The notes below the pieces were generated by a model that did not search any database, was not told the origin of the DNA, and saw nothing but the letters and a program-made list of their open reading frames with translations. DNA of 64,000 nt. Source: an uncultured Devosia sp. Its GTDB lineage: Bacteria; Pseudomonadota; Alphaproteobacteria; Rhizobiales; Devosiaceae. The translations under genes and the position numbers were made by a program. Shown here piece by piece: positions 17,993 to 27,732 of this stretch. The stretch covers positions 1 to 64,000 of the forward strand of contig NZ_CAJXJS010000003.1 of assembly GCF_913055165.1 (NCBI RefSeq), in the 5' to 3' direction. The stretch's first letter is position 1, and each line of letters begins with the position of its first letter.

Positions 17993-17996
<4 letters not shown>
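17304..17996 (+). CDS. rnhB: Ribonuclease HII
   Basis: Endonuclease that cleaves RNA in RNA-DNA hybrids and starts removal of misincorporated ribonucleotides. The 230-residue protein has the catalytic motif GVDEAGRGPLAGP (first two acidic residues), NDSKKLTAERRE, the third acid in VLVDGRDVP and the C-terminal HKGYGTAAHL segment. An N-terminal extension of about 35 residues precedes the core, as is usual in alphaproteobacteria. It follows DUF4180 by 2 bp. Its stop codon overlaps a CtrA-like box belonging to the ccrM promoter. Confidence 0.95.
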
Positions 17997-19215
<1,219 letters not shown>

Positions 19216-19250
19216 TCCTGACCTCCAATCAAATCTCAGGCTCTAAAACT

Positions 19251-19278
19251 GGCCGCCGGGCAATCCGGCGGCCTTTTT
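19251..19278 (+). terminator. Rho-independent terminator after ccrM
   Basis: GGCCGCCGG and CCGGCGGCC form a perfect 9-bp GC stem with a 5-nt loop, followed by TTTTTGTTT. Confidence 0.9.
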
Positions 19279-19324
19279 GTTTGCGGTCAAGACAGACGCG
19301 TCTAGATTGGCTGAAATCCAGCTC

Positions 19325-19855
19325 ATGACGATGACAATGGCGATCACCATCCGACACATTACCCCCGCCGATGCTCCAGGTTTTCACGATGCCCTGGACA
19401 GCGTGGCGCGCGAGAGGCGCTTCCTGCGGCTGACCAGCGCCCCGCCGCTTGAGCGGTCACAGGCCTTCATTGCCGACAATATCGCCAAGGGTAATCCGCA
19501 ATATGTGGCGGTTGATACGGGCGTGCTGGTGGGCTGGTGCGATATCTGCCGCTGCGATGAGCCGGGCTCGGAGCATTGCGGCGCGCTCGGCATGGGCCTG
19601 GTCCTGAGCCATCGCGGCAAGGGGATCGGTCGCGACATGCTTGCGGCGACGCTCGACGCGGCGCAGAGCCGGTTCGACCGCGTTGAACTGGACGTCTATG
19701 CGTCAAACACGCCTGCCATATCCCTCTATGAGAAATCCGGCTTCACCCATGAGGGGCGGCGTCGGCGCGCCATCCAGCGCGATGGCCGGTTTGACGACAT
19801 CATCATCATGGGCCTGCTGTTCAGTCAAAGCCTGCCGCAGCCAATACCTTCCTGA
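19325..19855 (+). CDS. GNAT-family N-acetyltransferase
   Basis: An acetyltransferase of about 176 residues. The acetyl-CoA loop appears as LSHRGKGIGRDMLAATLDAA (R/Q-x-x-G-x-G/A type), and the C-terminal part has ELDVYASNTPAISLYEKSGF, the usual GNAT beta5-alpha4 segment. The substrate is unknown. The upstream terminator implies its own promoter. The start could be any of three close ATG codons (19325, 19331, 19337). Its last 35 bp overlap the end of the convergent mutY gene. Confidence 0.85.
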   Translation: MTMTMAITIRHITPADAPGFHDALDSVARERRFLRLTSAPPLERSQAFIADNIAKGNPQYVAVDTGVLVGWCDICRCDEPGSEHCGALGMGLVLSHRGKGIGRDMLAATLDAAQSRFDRVELDVYASNTPAISLYEKSGFTHEGRRRRAIQRDGRFDDIIIMGLLFSQSLPQPIPS

Positions 19856-20873
19856 ACAGGGTCGGCAGGGCCTCGCCCTTGAGCGCCGCTGGCGGCGCCC
19901 ACCAGCCGTCGCCCAGCCCCTCGGGCGATACCGCGGCCGACCACACCTCAAGCTCCAGGCGGAAATGGGTGAACACATGCACCACCTGTCCGCGGTGGTG
20001 CCATTGGGCCGCCACCGGATAGGCCGGTTCTCCCGGCGCATCACTCCATTCCGAGGTCGGCACCTCGGTCATCCCGGCCAGCAAACCCCTGGCGGGGCGC
20101 GTCTGCAGATAGACGTCCCCCGCCCCATCCTGCATCACATAGGCGTGACCGCGACGCACCGGCCGCTCGGCCTTTTGCGGCTTTATAGGATAGCGCGTCG
20201 GCTCACCTGACCGCCGGGCCTCGCACCCGTCATGGAGCGGACAGACAAGACACATGGCCGCGCGGGGCGCGCAGATGGTGGCGCCCAGGTCCATCATGGC
20301 CTGGGCAAAATCGCCGGCCCGTTCAGGCACCGCCAGTTGCAAGGCGCCACGCAATTGCTCCTTGGCCTCGCGCACCGGCACCTCCAGCGCATAGTAGCGC
20401 GCCAATACCCGGTCGAGATTGCCATCGAGCACGGCCACACGCTCATCGAAACAGATGGCGGCAATCGCGGCGCTGGTATAGGCGCCGATGCCGGGCAGGA
20501 CCTGAAGACCGGCGGCAGTATCGGGGAAGATGCCGGCATGGTCGCGCACCACTGCCTGCGCGCAGGCGTGCAGGTTTCGCGCCCTTGCGTAATAGCCCAG
20601 CCCCGCCCATTCGCGCAGCACCGCGTCAAGCGGCGCCTTGGCAAGGTCGTAAACCGTGGGCCAGAGCGTGGTGAATCGAATGAAATAGGCCTTCACCGCG
20701 GCCACGGTGGTCTGCTGCAACATCACCTCACTCAGCCAGACCCGATAGGGATCGGGCCGTTTGCCGGACTTCCGGTCCGCCGGAGAAACGCGCCAGGGCA
20801 GATCGCGGGCATGGCTGTCATACCAGGCGAGCACGGCCGTGGAATCAATGGGATGCGGATGGGCAAGGGGCAT
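19821..20873 (-). CDS. mutY: A/G-specific adenine glycosylase
   Basis: Base-excision repair enzyme that removes adenine opposite 8-oxoguanine. The 350-residue protein has SEVMLQQTTVAAV, the helix-hairpin-helix LPGIGAYTSAAIAAI with the catalytic Asp in VLDGNLDRVLARY, and the Fe-S cluster motif CAPRAAMCLVCPLHDGC (C-x6-C-x2-C-x5-C). The NUDIX-like 8-oxoG recognition domain follows. The track ORF is extended by 53 codons through a C/G-rich repeat; MPLAHPHPIDSTAVLAWYDSH fits better. It is divergent from dciA. Confidence 0.95.
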   Translation of the reverse strand: MPLAHPHPIDSTAVLAWYDSHARDLPWRVSPADRKSGKRPDPYRVWLSEVMLQQTTVAAVKAYFIRFTTLWPTVYDLAKAPLDAVLREWAGLGYYARARNLHACAQAVVRDHAGIFPDTAAGLQVLPGIGAYTSAAIAAICFDERVAVLDGNLDRVLARYYALEVPVREAKEQLRGALQLAVPERAGDFAQAMMDLGATICAPRAAMCLVCPLHDGCEARRSGEPTRYPIKPQKAERPVRRGHAYVMQDGAGDVYLQTRPARGLLAGMTEVPTSEWSDAPGEPAYPVAAQWHHRGQVVHVFTHFRLELEVWSAAVSPEGLGDGWWAPPAALKGEALPTLFRKVLAAAGFD

Positions 20874-20917
20874 GCGTGGGGGATAGCGCGATCGCGCCGG
20901 CCGCTTCAAGAAGAATA

Positions 20918-20966
20918 CCCCCACCCTCCTTCCCCTTGATGGGGAGGGATTGAGGGTGGGGTGCGC
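20918..20966. repeat. Short C/G-rich interspersed repeat, copy 1
   Basis: An imperfect palindrome in the mutY/dciA gap, with CCCCTTGATGGGGAGGG at its core and CCACCCT...AGGGTGGG on the flanks. On the minus strand it reads CACCCTCAATCCCTCCCCATCAAGGGG, which closely matches the copy at 59.96 kb. In translation it gives the Pro/Ser-rich phrase HPTLNPSPSRG in the spurious mutY extension. Confidence 0.7.
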
Positions 20967-21036
20967 CACGCATGTCGAGGCATCAACATGAACGCCACGC
21001 TTGTCCAGAACCCTTGTGCAGGGGTATTGCACTCAA

Positions 21037-21552
21037 ATGCCCAAGGATGAGCTGCCCGAACCCAAACGCCGCAACAAGACGCTGTCGGTTTCCGACGCGC
21101 TCTCGGGCGCGCTCGATCCGGTCCTGAAAAAGCGCGGATTTGCCGGGCGGGACATTCTCGCCCAATGGCGCCACATCGCCCCGCCTCCCTTCGACCAGAC
21201 CACCCTGCCCGACAAACTGAGCTGGCCCCGCGGCAATCATGGCGCGGATGGCGCAACGCTCTATCTCCGCTGTGCACCGGGCCAGGCCCTGTTTGCCCAG
21301 CACGAGGCGCCGGCCATTGCCGCGGCCGTCAACCGCTATTTTGGGTATGTCCTTGTCAATGATGTCAGATTGTCGGCAGAACCATTCACCCCCGGTTCAG
21401 GCCAGCGGGTGCAAAAACCTCAACAACCGAGCCAGAGCGAAATCGCAAAGGTCGGCAAGGCGACCGAAATGGTCGAAAATGAAGATCTGCGGGAAGCGTT
21501 GAGGACCCTGGGCCTGGCGCTCTCCAGCAGGTCAAAGCAGAAGAGGCAATAG
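21037..21552 (+). CDS. dciA: DUF721 protein, DciA-like helicase-loading factor
   Basis: A 171-residue basic protein of the DUF721 (DciA) family. DciA proteins interact with replicative helicase DnaB and replace DnaC in most bacteria. The KH-like core is seen as LDPVLKKRGFAGRDILAQWRHIAPP and the later TLYLRCAPGQALFAQHEAPAI plus VNRYFGYVLVNDVRL; the C-terminal tail is low in complexity. The ATG at 21037 (MPKDELPEP) is chosen over the upstream TTG of the track. Downstream come a DsbA-like gene and smc, a gene order I recall from other Hyphomicrobiales. Confidence 0.8.
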   Translation: MPKDELPEPKRRNKTLSVSDALSGALDPVLKKRGFAGRDILAQWRHIAPPPFDQTTLPDKLSWPRGNHGADGATLYLRCAPGQALFAQHEAPAIAAAVNRYFGYVLVNDVRLSAEPFTPGSGQRVQKPQQPSQSEIAKVGKATEMVENEDLREALRTLGLALSSRSKQKRQ

Positions 21553-21643
21553 CCCGTTCACCCCCAAGTGATGTCGGTGCCCACTTGCCGACACCTTCGC
21601 TGTGTGTAGTGTCGCGCAGCCAATAAATTCAGGAGCCTGAGAC

Positions 21644-22435
21644 GTGAAACTTAATCGCCGCGAAACCATCATTCTGGCTGCTGCCGCTTCGGCGGTCAGC
21701 CTTTCGGGCATTTCAGCTTCACAGGCCGCCGAAGGCGACATGATTGATCAGGCGGCCCTGATGGCGCCAGTCGGCGGCTTGACCGACAAGGTGGAGGGCC
21801 ATGCTGATGCCCCGGTCACCGTGATTGAATATGCTTCGCCCACCTGTCCGCATTGTGCTGCCTTCCACAACACGGTCTACGAGCCGTTCAAGGAACAATA
21901 TATCGACACCGGCAAGGTCAAGTTCATCGTGCGGCCCTTCGCCCGCAACGCGCTGGACGCTGCCATTTTCCTGCTGGCCGAAGCCGCCGGCGAGGAAAAC
22001 TACCACAACGTCATCGCCACCTATTTCCGTACCCAGAACGAGTGGGGCATGTCCGAAAAGCCGCGCGACGCCATCTATGCGGTGGCCCAGCAGCTCGGTT
22101 TTACAGAGGAAAGCTTCTCGGCCGCCTTGACGAATCAGGAGGCCTTCACCGGGATTGAAGCCCAGCGCGAACAGGCTCTGGACGAGTTCGGGCTGACGGG
22201 GACGCCGACCTTCTATGTCAATGGCAAGACGCTTTCGGGGGGCAAGACGCTTGAGCAGCTCGCTGCCGAGATCGATCCGCTCGTGCCTGCCGATTTTGTC
22301 TCACCGGTTGCAGCCGAGGAACCGGCGGCCGATGCCATGGCACCCGCCGCGGACGCAATGGCCCCTGCATCCGATGCAATGGCTCCCGCTGCAGATGCAA
22401 TGGCCCCGGCCAACGAGATGGCACCTGCCAACTAA
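21644..22435 (+). CDS. Periplasmic DsbA/DsbG-like thiol-disulfide oxidoreductase with C-terminal heptad repeats
   Basis: A 263-residue exported thioredoxin-fold protein. A twin-arginine-like start (MKLNRRETIILAAAASA) precedes a signal cleavage region, and the redox site CPHC is at residues 68-71. The cis-proline loop GTPTFYVNG is present near residue 190. The gene starts with GTG. The C-terminal ~35 residues are a tandem repeat of the heptad DAMAPAA/S, probably an unstructured tail. It lies between dciA and smc. Its oxidase or reductase role cannot be told from sequence, and the RR motif lacks a full Tat consensus. Confidence 0.88.
   Translation: MKLNRRETIILAAAASAVSLSGISASQAAEGDMIDQAALMAPVGGLTDKVEGHADAPVTVIEYASPTCPHCAAFHNTVYEPFKEQYIDTGKVKFIVRPFARNALDAAIFLLAEAAGEENYHNVIATYFRTQNEWGMSEKPRDAIYAVAQQLGFTEESFSAALTNQEAFTGIEAQREQALDEFGLTGTPTFYVNGKTLSGGKTLEQLAAEIDPLVPADFVSPVAAEEPAADAMAPAADAMAPASDAMAPAADAMAPANEMAPAN
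22326..22430 (+). repeat. 21-bp tandem repeat in the DsbA-like gene
   Basis: Four to five units of about 21 bp with consensus GATGCMATGGCNCCNGCNNCN encode repeated DAMAPA[AS] heptads at the protein's C-terminus, with the last unit degraded to NEMAPAN. Third-codon positions differ between units, so the repeat is not very recent. Confidence 0.85.
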
Positions 22436-22459
22436 CATTGCTTTGAGGCGGGCGAACGC

Positions 22460-25400
22460 ATGAAGTTCTCCCGCCTCAAGCTCCACGGCTTCAAAAGTTT
22501 CTGCGATGAGACCGTGCTCGTCATGGAGCCGGGCCTGACTGGCATTGTCGGGCCCAATGGCTGCGGCAAGTCCAATCTGGTCGAGGCCATGCGCTGGGTC
22601 ATGGGCGAAAGCTCGTACAAGGCCATGCGCGCCTCGGGCATGGACGACGTCATCTTTTCCGGATCGGGGAACCGCCCGGCGCGCAACAGCGCCGAAGTCA
22701 CCCTGGTCCTCGATAATTCGGACCGCACCGCCCCGGCTGCCCTCAACAATGCCGATGTGCTCGAGGTGACCCGTCGCATCGAGCGCGAGGCCGGTTCGGT
22801 CTATCGCGTCAACGGCAAGGAAGTGCGCGCCCGCGACGTGCAATTGCTGTTCGCTGATGCATCCACCGGCGCCCATTCTCCCGCCATGGTACGGCAGGGC
22901 CAGATCGGCGAGCTGATTGCCGCCAAGCCCACTGCCCGCCGTGCCCTGCTCGAAGAGGCCGCCGGCATTTCCGGCCTGCATTCCCGCCGACACGAGGCCG
23001 AGCTCAGGCTGCGCGCGGCCGAAGGCAATCTCGAACGGGTCGATGATGTCATCGCCCAGGTCGAGAGCCAGCTTGAAACGCTCAAGCGCCAGGCGCGGCT
23101 GGCCAATCGCTATCGCGGCCTGTCGGGCGATATTCGCCGCGCCGAAGCGACCCTGTTTCACATTCGCTGGGTGGCCACGCGCGCCGCAGAAAAAGAAACC
23201 GAAGCGGCCCAGGCCGTGCTCGTGCGGCAATTGGCCGACGCCACCCATGCCGAGCGTGAAGCGCAGAAGGCCGTTGAAACCGCCGAGGCGGCACTGACAC
23301 CGTTGCGCGAGCGCGAGGCGGTCACCGGCGCGGTGCTACAGCGCTATACCATTCTGCGCGAGCAATTGGCCGAGGAAGCGCGGCGGATGGGCCAGCGCCG
23401 GACCGAACTCGAGGACCGGCTGCGCCAGATTGCGGCGGACGGTACCCGCGAGCGCGAGCTGGTCGGTGAGGCCGAGACAACCCTGACCGCCTATGCCGAG
23501 GAACAGACCCAGCTTACCGCCGAGCAGCAGGCCGCACAGACCGAGTTCGAGGCGGCTCGGACAGAGACCGAGGCGGCCAAAGTCGCCGTTGCCGAAGCGG
23601 ACGCTGCCACGCGCGAGACCGCCAATACCCTGGCGCAGATGCGCGCCCACCGCGTGCAGGCCGAACGCAATCTTAGTGAAGCCCGCAGCCGCCGCGCCCG
23701 ATTGGCCCAGCAATTGGCGGATGTCGAGGCCGATCAGGCCCGCGTTATCGCGGCGCTCGAGGCAGATGAAACGCTTGCCGCCCGGCGTGCTGCGCTCGAA
23801 GCGGTGCAGGCTGCCACGGCAACGGCAGAGACAGCCGCCCTCGCCGCCGAGGAGGCATCGGGCGCTGCGCAGGCCAGGCTCGACGCGGCCCGGCCGCGCC
23901 TGTCCGAACTCGACGCGCTAGTCACCCGGCTCGAAGCCGAGGCCTCGACACTGGGCAAGATGCTCAATACCGGCGCGAGCCTCTGGCCCGCCGTGGTCGA
24001 TGAGCTCTCAGTCGAGCCCGGCTATGAAACCGCTCTGGGCGCCGCGCTGGGTGATGATCTTGAGGCCTCTTCGGACGGCGGAGCGCCAATGCACTGGTCC
24101 ATCGCCATTGATGGTTATGATGATCCGGCTTTGCCACAGGGCGCCGAACCCCTGTCCCGCCATGTGACCGGCACCGAATTGCTGAAGCGCCGACTCGACC
24201 AGATCGGCCTTGTCGATGCTGTCGATGGCCCGGCGCTGATGAAGGCGCTCAAACCCGGCCAACGGCTGGTCACGCTGGAAGGCGCGCTCTGGCGCTGGGA
24301 TGGTTTTGTTGCCGCCGCCGACGCGCCGAGCGCTGCGGCCCTCCGCCTCGCCCAGCGCAATCGCCTCGCCGAACTGGACGAGGAAATCCTGCGCGCCAAG
24401 GGCGAGCGCAATAGCTGGCGCCGCGATGTCGATCAGCTGACCGCCGCCCTGGACGCGGCCCGGCAGGCCGAAAAGGATCGGCGCGAAGACTGGCGCAAGG
24501 CCCAGCATGCCATTGGAACGGCGCAGGCAGAACTGGACCGGGCGCAGCGCGCCCTGGGCGATCTGCAAACGCGTCGCTCAACCCTGGAAGATGCGTCTGC
24601 ACGCCTGGCCGCCAGCGTTGCCGAGGCCGAGTCGGCCCTGGCCGAAGCCGAGGCCACCCTGTCAGGAACGGGCGATGAGGCCGAGCTGGCGGCCGCAGTC
24701 GAGCAGGGCCAGCAGCGTCTGACTGCCCTGCGGGACAAGGCGGATCAGGCGCGCCTCAAGTTGAGCACGGTCGAATCGGCGGCCCGCATGCGGGCGGCGC
24801 GCCTGGATCAGCTCGGTCGGGACAGCGCCGCCTGGCAACGCCGCCGCGATGGAGCGCTGGCGCAATTGGCCACGCTTGATGCGCGCATGGCCGAGGTACA
24901 GAGCCAACTCGACAATCTGGCCGAAGCGCCGGAGGGCTTCGAGAGCCGCAAGGCGCAATTGGACGACCAGATCGAAACCGCCCAGACTGATCACAAGCTC
25001 GCCGGCGACCGCCTCAGTACGGCCCAGACCGCGTGGCGCGACGCCGAAAAGGCGCTCAAGGCCGCTGGCGACGCCCTCAATGCCGTGCGCATCGAGTTGA
25101 CCCGCATTGATGAACGCCTCAAGGGCGCCATCGCCCAGCGCCAGCAGATTGAACGGCAGGTTGAGGAATCGCTGGGCATACCCGCCAGCAAGACGCTCGA
25201 GGCCTCAGGCATCCGTCCCGAGGAAGCCCTGCCCAATGAGCATGCCACCGAACAAAAGCTGGAGCGGCTCAAATCCGAACGCGAACGGCTCGGCGGGGTC
25301 AATCTATCGGCAGAGAAGGAGGCCGAGGAGGTCCAGGAAAAACTGGATACCATGGTGCGCGATCGCGACGACATCATCGAGGCCATAGCCAAGCTGCGCG

Positions 25401-25915
25401 GCGGCATCGCCGCCCTCAATCGCGAGGGCCGCGCCCGCCTCAACGAGGCCTTCGGCAAGGTCAACGCGCATTTCCAGGAGCTGTTCATCACCCTGTTCGG
25501 CGGCGGCACGGCCGAGCTGACCTTCGTTGAAAGCGACGATCCGCTGGAAGCCGGGCTTGAAATCATTGCCCGCCCGCCCGGCAAAAAGCCGCAGACCATG
25601 ACCCTGCTCTCCGGTGGTGAGCAGGCGCTGACCGCCATGAGCCTGATCTTTGCCGTGTTTCTCACCAATCCGGCGCCGATCTGCGTTCTCGACGAAGTCG
25701 ATGCGCCGCTCGACGATGCCAATGTCGAACGGTTCTGCAACCTGCTCGACTCCATGCGCCAGCGCACCAATACGCGCTTCATGGTCATCACGCATAACCC
25801 GATCACCATGAGCCGGGTGGATCGCCTGTTTGGTGTGACCATGGCCGAGCGCGGGGTGTCGCAACTGGTGTCGGTGGACCTGACGACGGCCGAGAGCTAT
25901 CGGGAAGCCGGCTGA
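22460..25915 (+). CDS. smc: Chromosome segregation ATPase SMC
   Basis: A condensin-type SMC protein of 1151 residues. It has the N-terminal Walker A GPNGCGKSN (31-39), long coiled coils, a central hinge at roughly residues 490-610 (around LWPAVVDELSVEPGYETALG) and the C-terminal signature LLSGGEQALTAMSL with Walker B ICVLDEVDAPLDD. It organises and segregates the chromosome, with ScpA/ScpB encoded elsewhere. Placement after dciA and a DsbA-like gene puts it in a DNA-maintenance cluster. The start ATG 22460 is 24 bp after the DsbA-like stop. Confidence 0.96.
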   Translation: MKFSRLKLHGFKSFCDETVLVMEPGLTGIVGPNGCGKSNLVEAMRWVMGESSYKAMRASGMDDVIFSGSGNRPARNSAEVTLVLDNSDRTAPAALNNADVLEVTRRIEREAGSVYRVNGKEVRARDVQLLFADASTGAHSPAMVRQGQIGELIAAKPTARRALLEEAAGISGLHSRRHEAELRLRAAEGNLERVDDVIAQVESQLETLKRQARLANRYRGLSGDIRRAEATLFHIRWVATRAAEKETEAAQAVLVRQLADATHAEREAQKAVETAEAALTPLREREAVTGAVLQRYTILREQLAEEARRMGQRRTELEDRLRQIAADGTRERELVGEAETTLTAYAEEQTQLTAEQQAAQTEFEAARTETEAAKVAVAEADAATRETANTLAQMRAHRVQAERNLSEARSRRARLAQQLADVEADQARVIAALEADETLAARRAALEAVQAATATAETAALAAEEASGAAQARLDAARPRLSELDALVTRLEAEASTLGKMLNTGASLWPAVVDELSVEPGYETALGAALGDDLEASSDGGAPMHWSIAIDGYDDPALPQGAEPLSRHVTGTELLKRRLDQIGLVDAVDGPALMKALKPGQRLVTLEGALWRWDGFVAAADAPSAAALRLAQRNRLAELDEEILRAKGERNSWRRDVDQLTAALDAARQAEKDRREDWRKAQHAIGTAQAELDRAQRALGDLQTRRSTLEDASARLAASVAEAESALAEAEATLSGTGDEAELAAAVEQGQQRLTALRDKADQARLKLSTVESAARMRAARLDQLGRDSAAWQRRRDGALAQLATLDARMAEVQSQLDNLAEAPEGFESRKAQLDDQIETAQTDHKLAGDRLSTAQTAWRDAEKALKAAGDALNAVRIELTRIDERLKGAIAQRQQIERQVEESLGIPASKTLEASGIRPEEALPNEHATEQKLERLKSERERLGGVNLSAEKEAEEVQEKLDTMVRDRDDIIEAIAKLRGGIAALNREGRARLNEAFGKVNAHFQELFITLFGGGTAELTFVESDDPLEAGLEIIARPPGKKPQTMTLLSGGEQALTAMSLIFAVFLTNPAPICVLDEVDAPLDDANVERFCNLLDSMRQRTNTRFMVITHNPITMSRVDRLFGVTMAERGVSQLVSVDLTTAESYREAG

Positions 25916-26054
25916 GGACGGCATGGCCGCTGACCTGTAGAATCCCTCCCCCTGCCCTGACTCTGCCACTATCGAAGTGTGGACAGCATGCCGCACCCCC
26001 GTGACGAGGGAAATATCCAATACAAAACAATAAGTTACAGCTACGCCCCGCGCC

Positions 26055-26083
26055 TTGACACCAATTGGGGCCACCACTATGTT
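26055..26083 (+). promoter_or_regulatory. Sigma70-type promoter of the F0 ATP synthase operon
   Basis: TTGACA and TATGTT are separated by 17 bp, close to the housekeeping consensus, 62 bp before the atpI start. The rest of the 230-bp smc-atpI gap has no other clear signal. Confidence 0.65.
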
Positions 26084-26145
26084 GCGCGCGACTTAAAAGG
26101 GCGTCCGGTTCAACCGGAAAAAGGCCGGCCAGAGGGGAGTAGCGG

Positions 26146-26541
26146 ATGACCAGTTCGCAGGACGACCATGGCCAGCCGGACAGCGCCCGCGGGGTGACGC
26201 ACGATCTTGCATCGCGCATCGCCTCTGCCAAGCGGGAGCGCGAGCGGGAGGACAACAGATCCGCCCGGGATGCTTCCCCGGAGATGAGCGGTCTGGCGCG
26301 CGGTTTGCGCATCGGCACCGAGTTCATCGCCGCGGTTCTGGTGGGCGCCGGTCTCGGCTATCTCATCGACCTTGGCCTGGGAACCAGCCCCTGGGGCTTG
26401 CTCATCCTGCTGTTGATGGGCTTTGCCGCTGGAATCCTGAACGTCATCCGTGTGGTGGCGGAAATGAATGCCGCCTCGCCTGCCCCCAAGGGTGCCGATC
26501 TCGGACCCGAGGCGGAAGACGAAGAGCGGAATGAGAATTGA
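26146..26541 (+). CDS. atpI: ATP synthase accessory protein AtpI
   Basis: A 131-residue membrane protein with a charged N-terminal region and two transmembrane helices (FIAAVLVGAGLGYLIDLGLG and WGLLILLLMGFAAGILNV). These match the AtpI/AtpZ family involved in c-ring assembly or ion uptake. It is the first gene of the F0 operon and lies 18 bp before atpB. GGGGAG precedes its ATG. Confidence 0.9.
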   Translation: MTSSQDDHGQPDSARGVTHDLASRIASAKREREREDNRSARDASPEMSGLARGLRIGTEFIAAVLVGAGLGYLIDLGLGTSPWGLLILLLMGFAAGILNVIRVVAEMNAASPAPKGADLGPEAEDEERNEN

Positions 26542-26559
26542 TGACGCTTAGAGGGCTCC

Positions 26560-27339
26560 ATGGCCGGTACTGACCCGATCCACCAGTTTGTCATCTATGA
26601 CATTTTCGAGCTCTTCACCGTCGGCGGCGACGGCACTGAGGGGACGGGCACCACCTTCGCCTTCACCAATTCGGCCCTGTTCATGGTGCTGACGGTGGCC
26701 ACCATTGCGGTGTTCCTGCTGCTCTCGACCTCGGGCAAGAAGCTGATCCCGACCCGGGCGCAATTGACGGCGGAGCTCCTCTACGAGTTCGTGGCCGGCA
26801 TGGTCCGAAGCTCTGCCGGCACGGCCGGCATGAAATTCTTCCCGCTGGTCTTCAGCCTCTTCACCTTCATCTTCGTGGCCAACATGTTTGGCATGGTGCC
26901 GTATTTCTTCACCGTCACCAGCCACATCATCGTCACCTTCGCCCTTTCGATGCTGGTGTTCCTCACCGTCATCATCTACGGCTTCGTCAAGAACGGTCCC
27001 AAGTTCCTCAAGCTGTTCGTTCCCGCCGGTGTGCCGGGCTACATCCTTCCTATCGTGACGCCGATCGAGGTCATTTCCTTCCTCTCGCGTCCCATCAGCC
27101 TCTCGGTCCGTCTGTTCGGCAACATTCTTGCCGGCCACATCACGCTCAAGGTCTTCACCGGCTTTGCGGTCATGATGATCGGCGGTCTGGGTGCTCTGGG
27201 CTGGCTCGGCGCCACCCTGCCGGTCCTGATGGCAATCGCCCTCACCGGTCTCGAGTTTCTCGTCGGTGCGGTTCAGGCCTATGTCTTCGCGGTCCTGACC
27301 AGCATGTATCTGAACGACGCGATCCACCCGTCCCACTAA
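26560..27339 (+). CDS. atpB: F0 ATP synthase subunit a
   Basis: A 259-residue membrane subunit that forms the proton half-channels with the c ring. The essential arginine sits in [17 protein letters not shown], and the final helices are in [25 protein letters not shown]. In alphaproteobacteria the F0 genes (atpIBEF'F) are separate from the F1 genes, as here. Confidence 0.96.
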   Translation: MAGTDPIHQFVIYDIFELFTVGGDGTEGTGTTFAFTNSALFMVLTVATIAVFLLLSTSGKKLIPTRAQLTAELLYEFVAGMVRSSAGTAGMKFFPLVFSLFTFIFVANMFGMVPYFFTVTSHIIVTFALSMLVFLTVIIYGFVKNGPKFLKLFVPAGVPGYILPIVTPIEVISFLSRPISLSVRLFGNILAGHITLKVFTGFAVMMIGGLGALGWLGATLPVLMAIALTGLEFLVGAVQAYVFAVLTSMYLNDAIHPSH

Positions 27340-27399
27340 CCACCCCTTCCCGGCGGATGACCCGCCGGAACCCAAAAAGTCGCTTGAAAGGACATTAAA

Positions 27400-27627
27400 A
27401 TGGAAGCTGAAGCCGCAAAGTTCATCGGTGCCGGTATTGCCACCTTCGGTATGGCTGGTGCCGCCCTGGGCGTGGCCAACATCTTCGGCAACTTCCTCTC
27501 GGGTGCCCTGCGCAACCCGTCGGCTGCTCCGAGCCAGTTCGGTAACCTGATCTTCGGCTTCGCCGTGACCGAAGCTCTGGGCATCTTCTCGTTCCTGGTT
27601 GCCCTGATCCTGCTGTTCGTCGCCTAA
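27400..27627 (+). CDS. atpE: F0 ATP synthase subunit c
   Basis: A 75-residue hairpin proteolipid that forms the rotor ring. The polar loop RNPSAAPSQ and the ion-binding glutamate in [12 protein letters not shown] are present. The glutamate in a VTEA context without the extra polar ligands of sodium rings suggests proton use, which is an inference. GAAAGGA precedes the ATG. It is flanked by intergenic spacers of 60 and 105 bp, longer than others in the operon. Confidence 0.97.
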   Translation: MEAEAAKFIGAGIATFGMAGAALGVANIFGNFLSGALRNPSAAPSQFGNLIFGFAVTEALGIFSFLVALILLFVA

Positions 27628-27650
27628 TAAAGCGACCGCACCAAGATTGT

Positions 27651-27678
27651 CGCAGCCGGACGCTTCTGTTCGGCTGCG
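27651..27678 (+). other. Intercistronic hairpin between atpE and the b' gene
   Basis: CGCAGCCG and CGGCTGCG form a perfect 8-bp stem with a 12-nt loop 23 bp after the atpE stop. A smaller hairpin (CCGGCC-CAT-CGGCCGG) follows. Such structures could protect the atpE transcript, which must be translated more than its neighbours, but this is inference. Confidence 0.45.
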
Positions 27679-27732
27679 TTCCCTTCTCCGGCCCATCGGC
27701 CGGATGACCGGATTTAACGGGACCTCCACCAG

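Noticed and set aside
20874-21032. 53-codon N-terminal extension of mutY in the ORF track
   Set aside because: It translates the C/G-rich repeat and low-complexity sequence; MutY family N-terminus fits the ATG at 20873.
25942-25960. CCCTCCCCCTGCC stretch after smc as another repeat copy
   Set aside because: Too short and not palindromic; likely chance C-richness.
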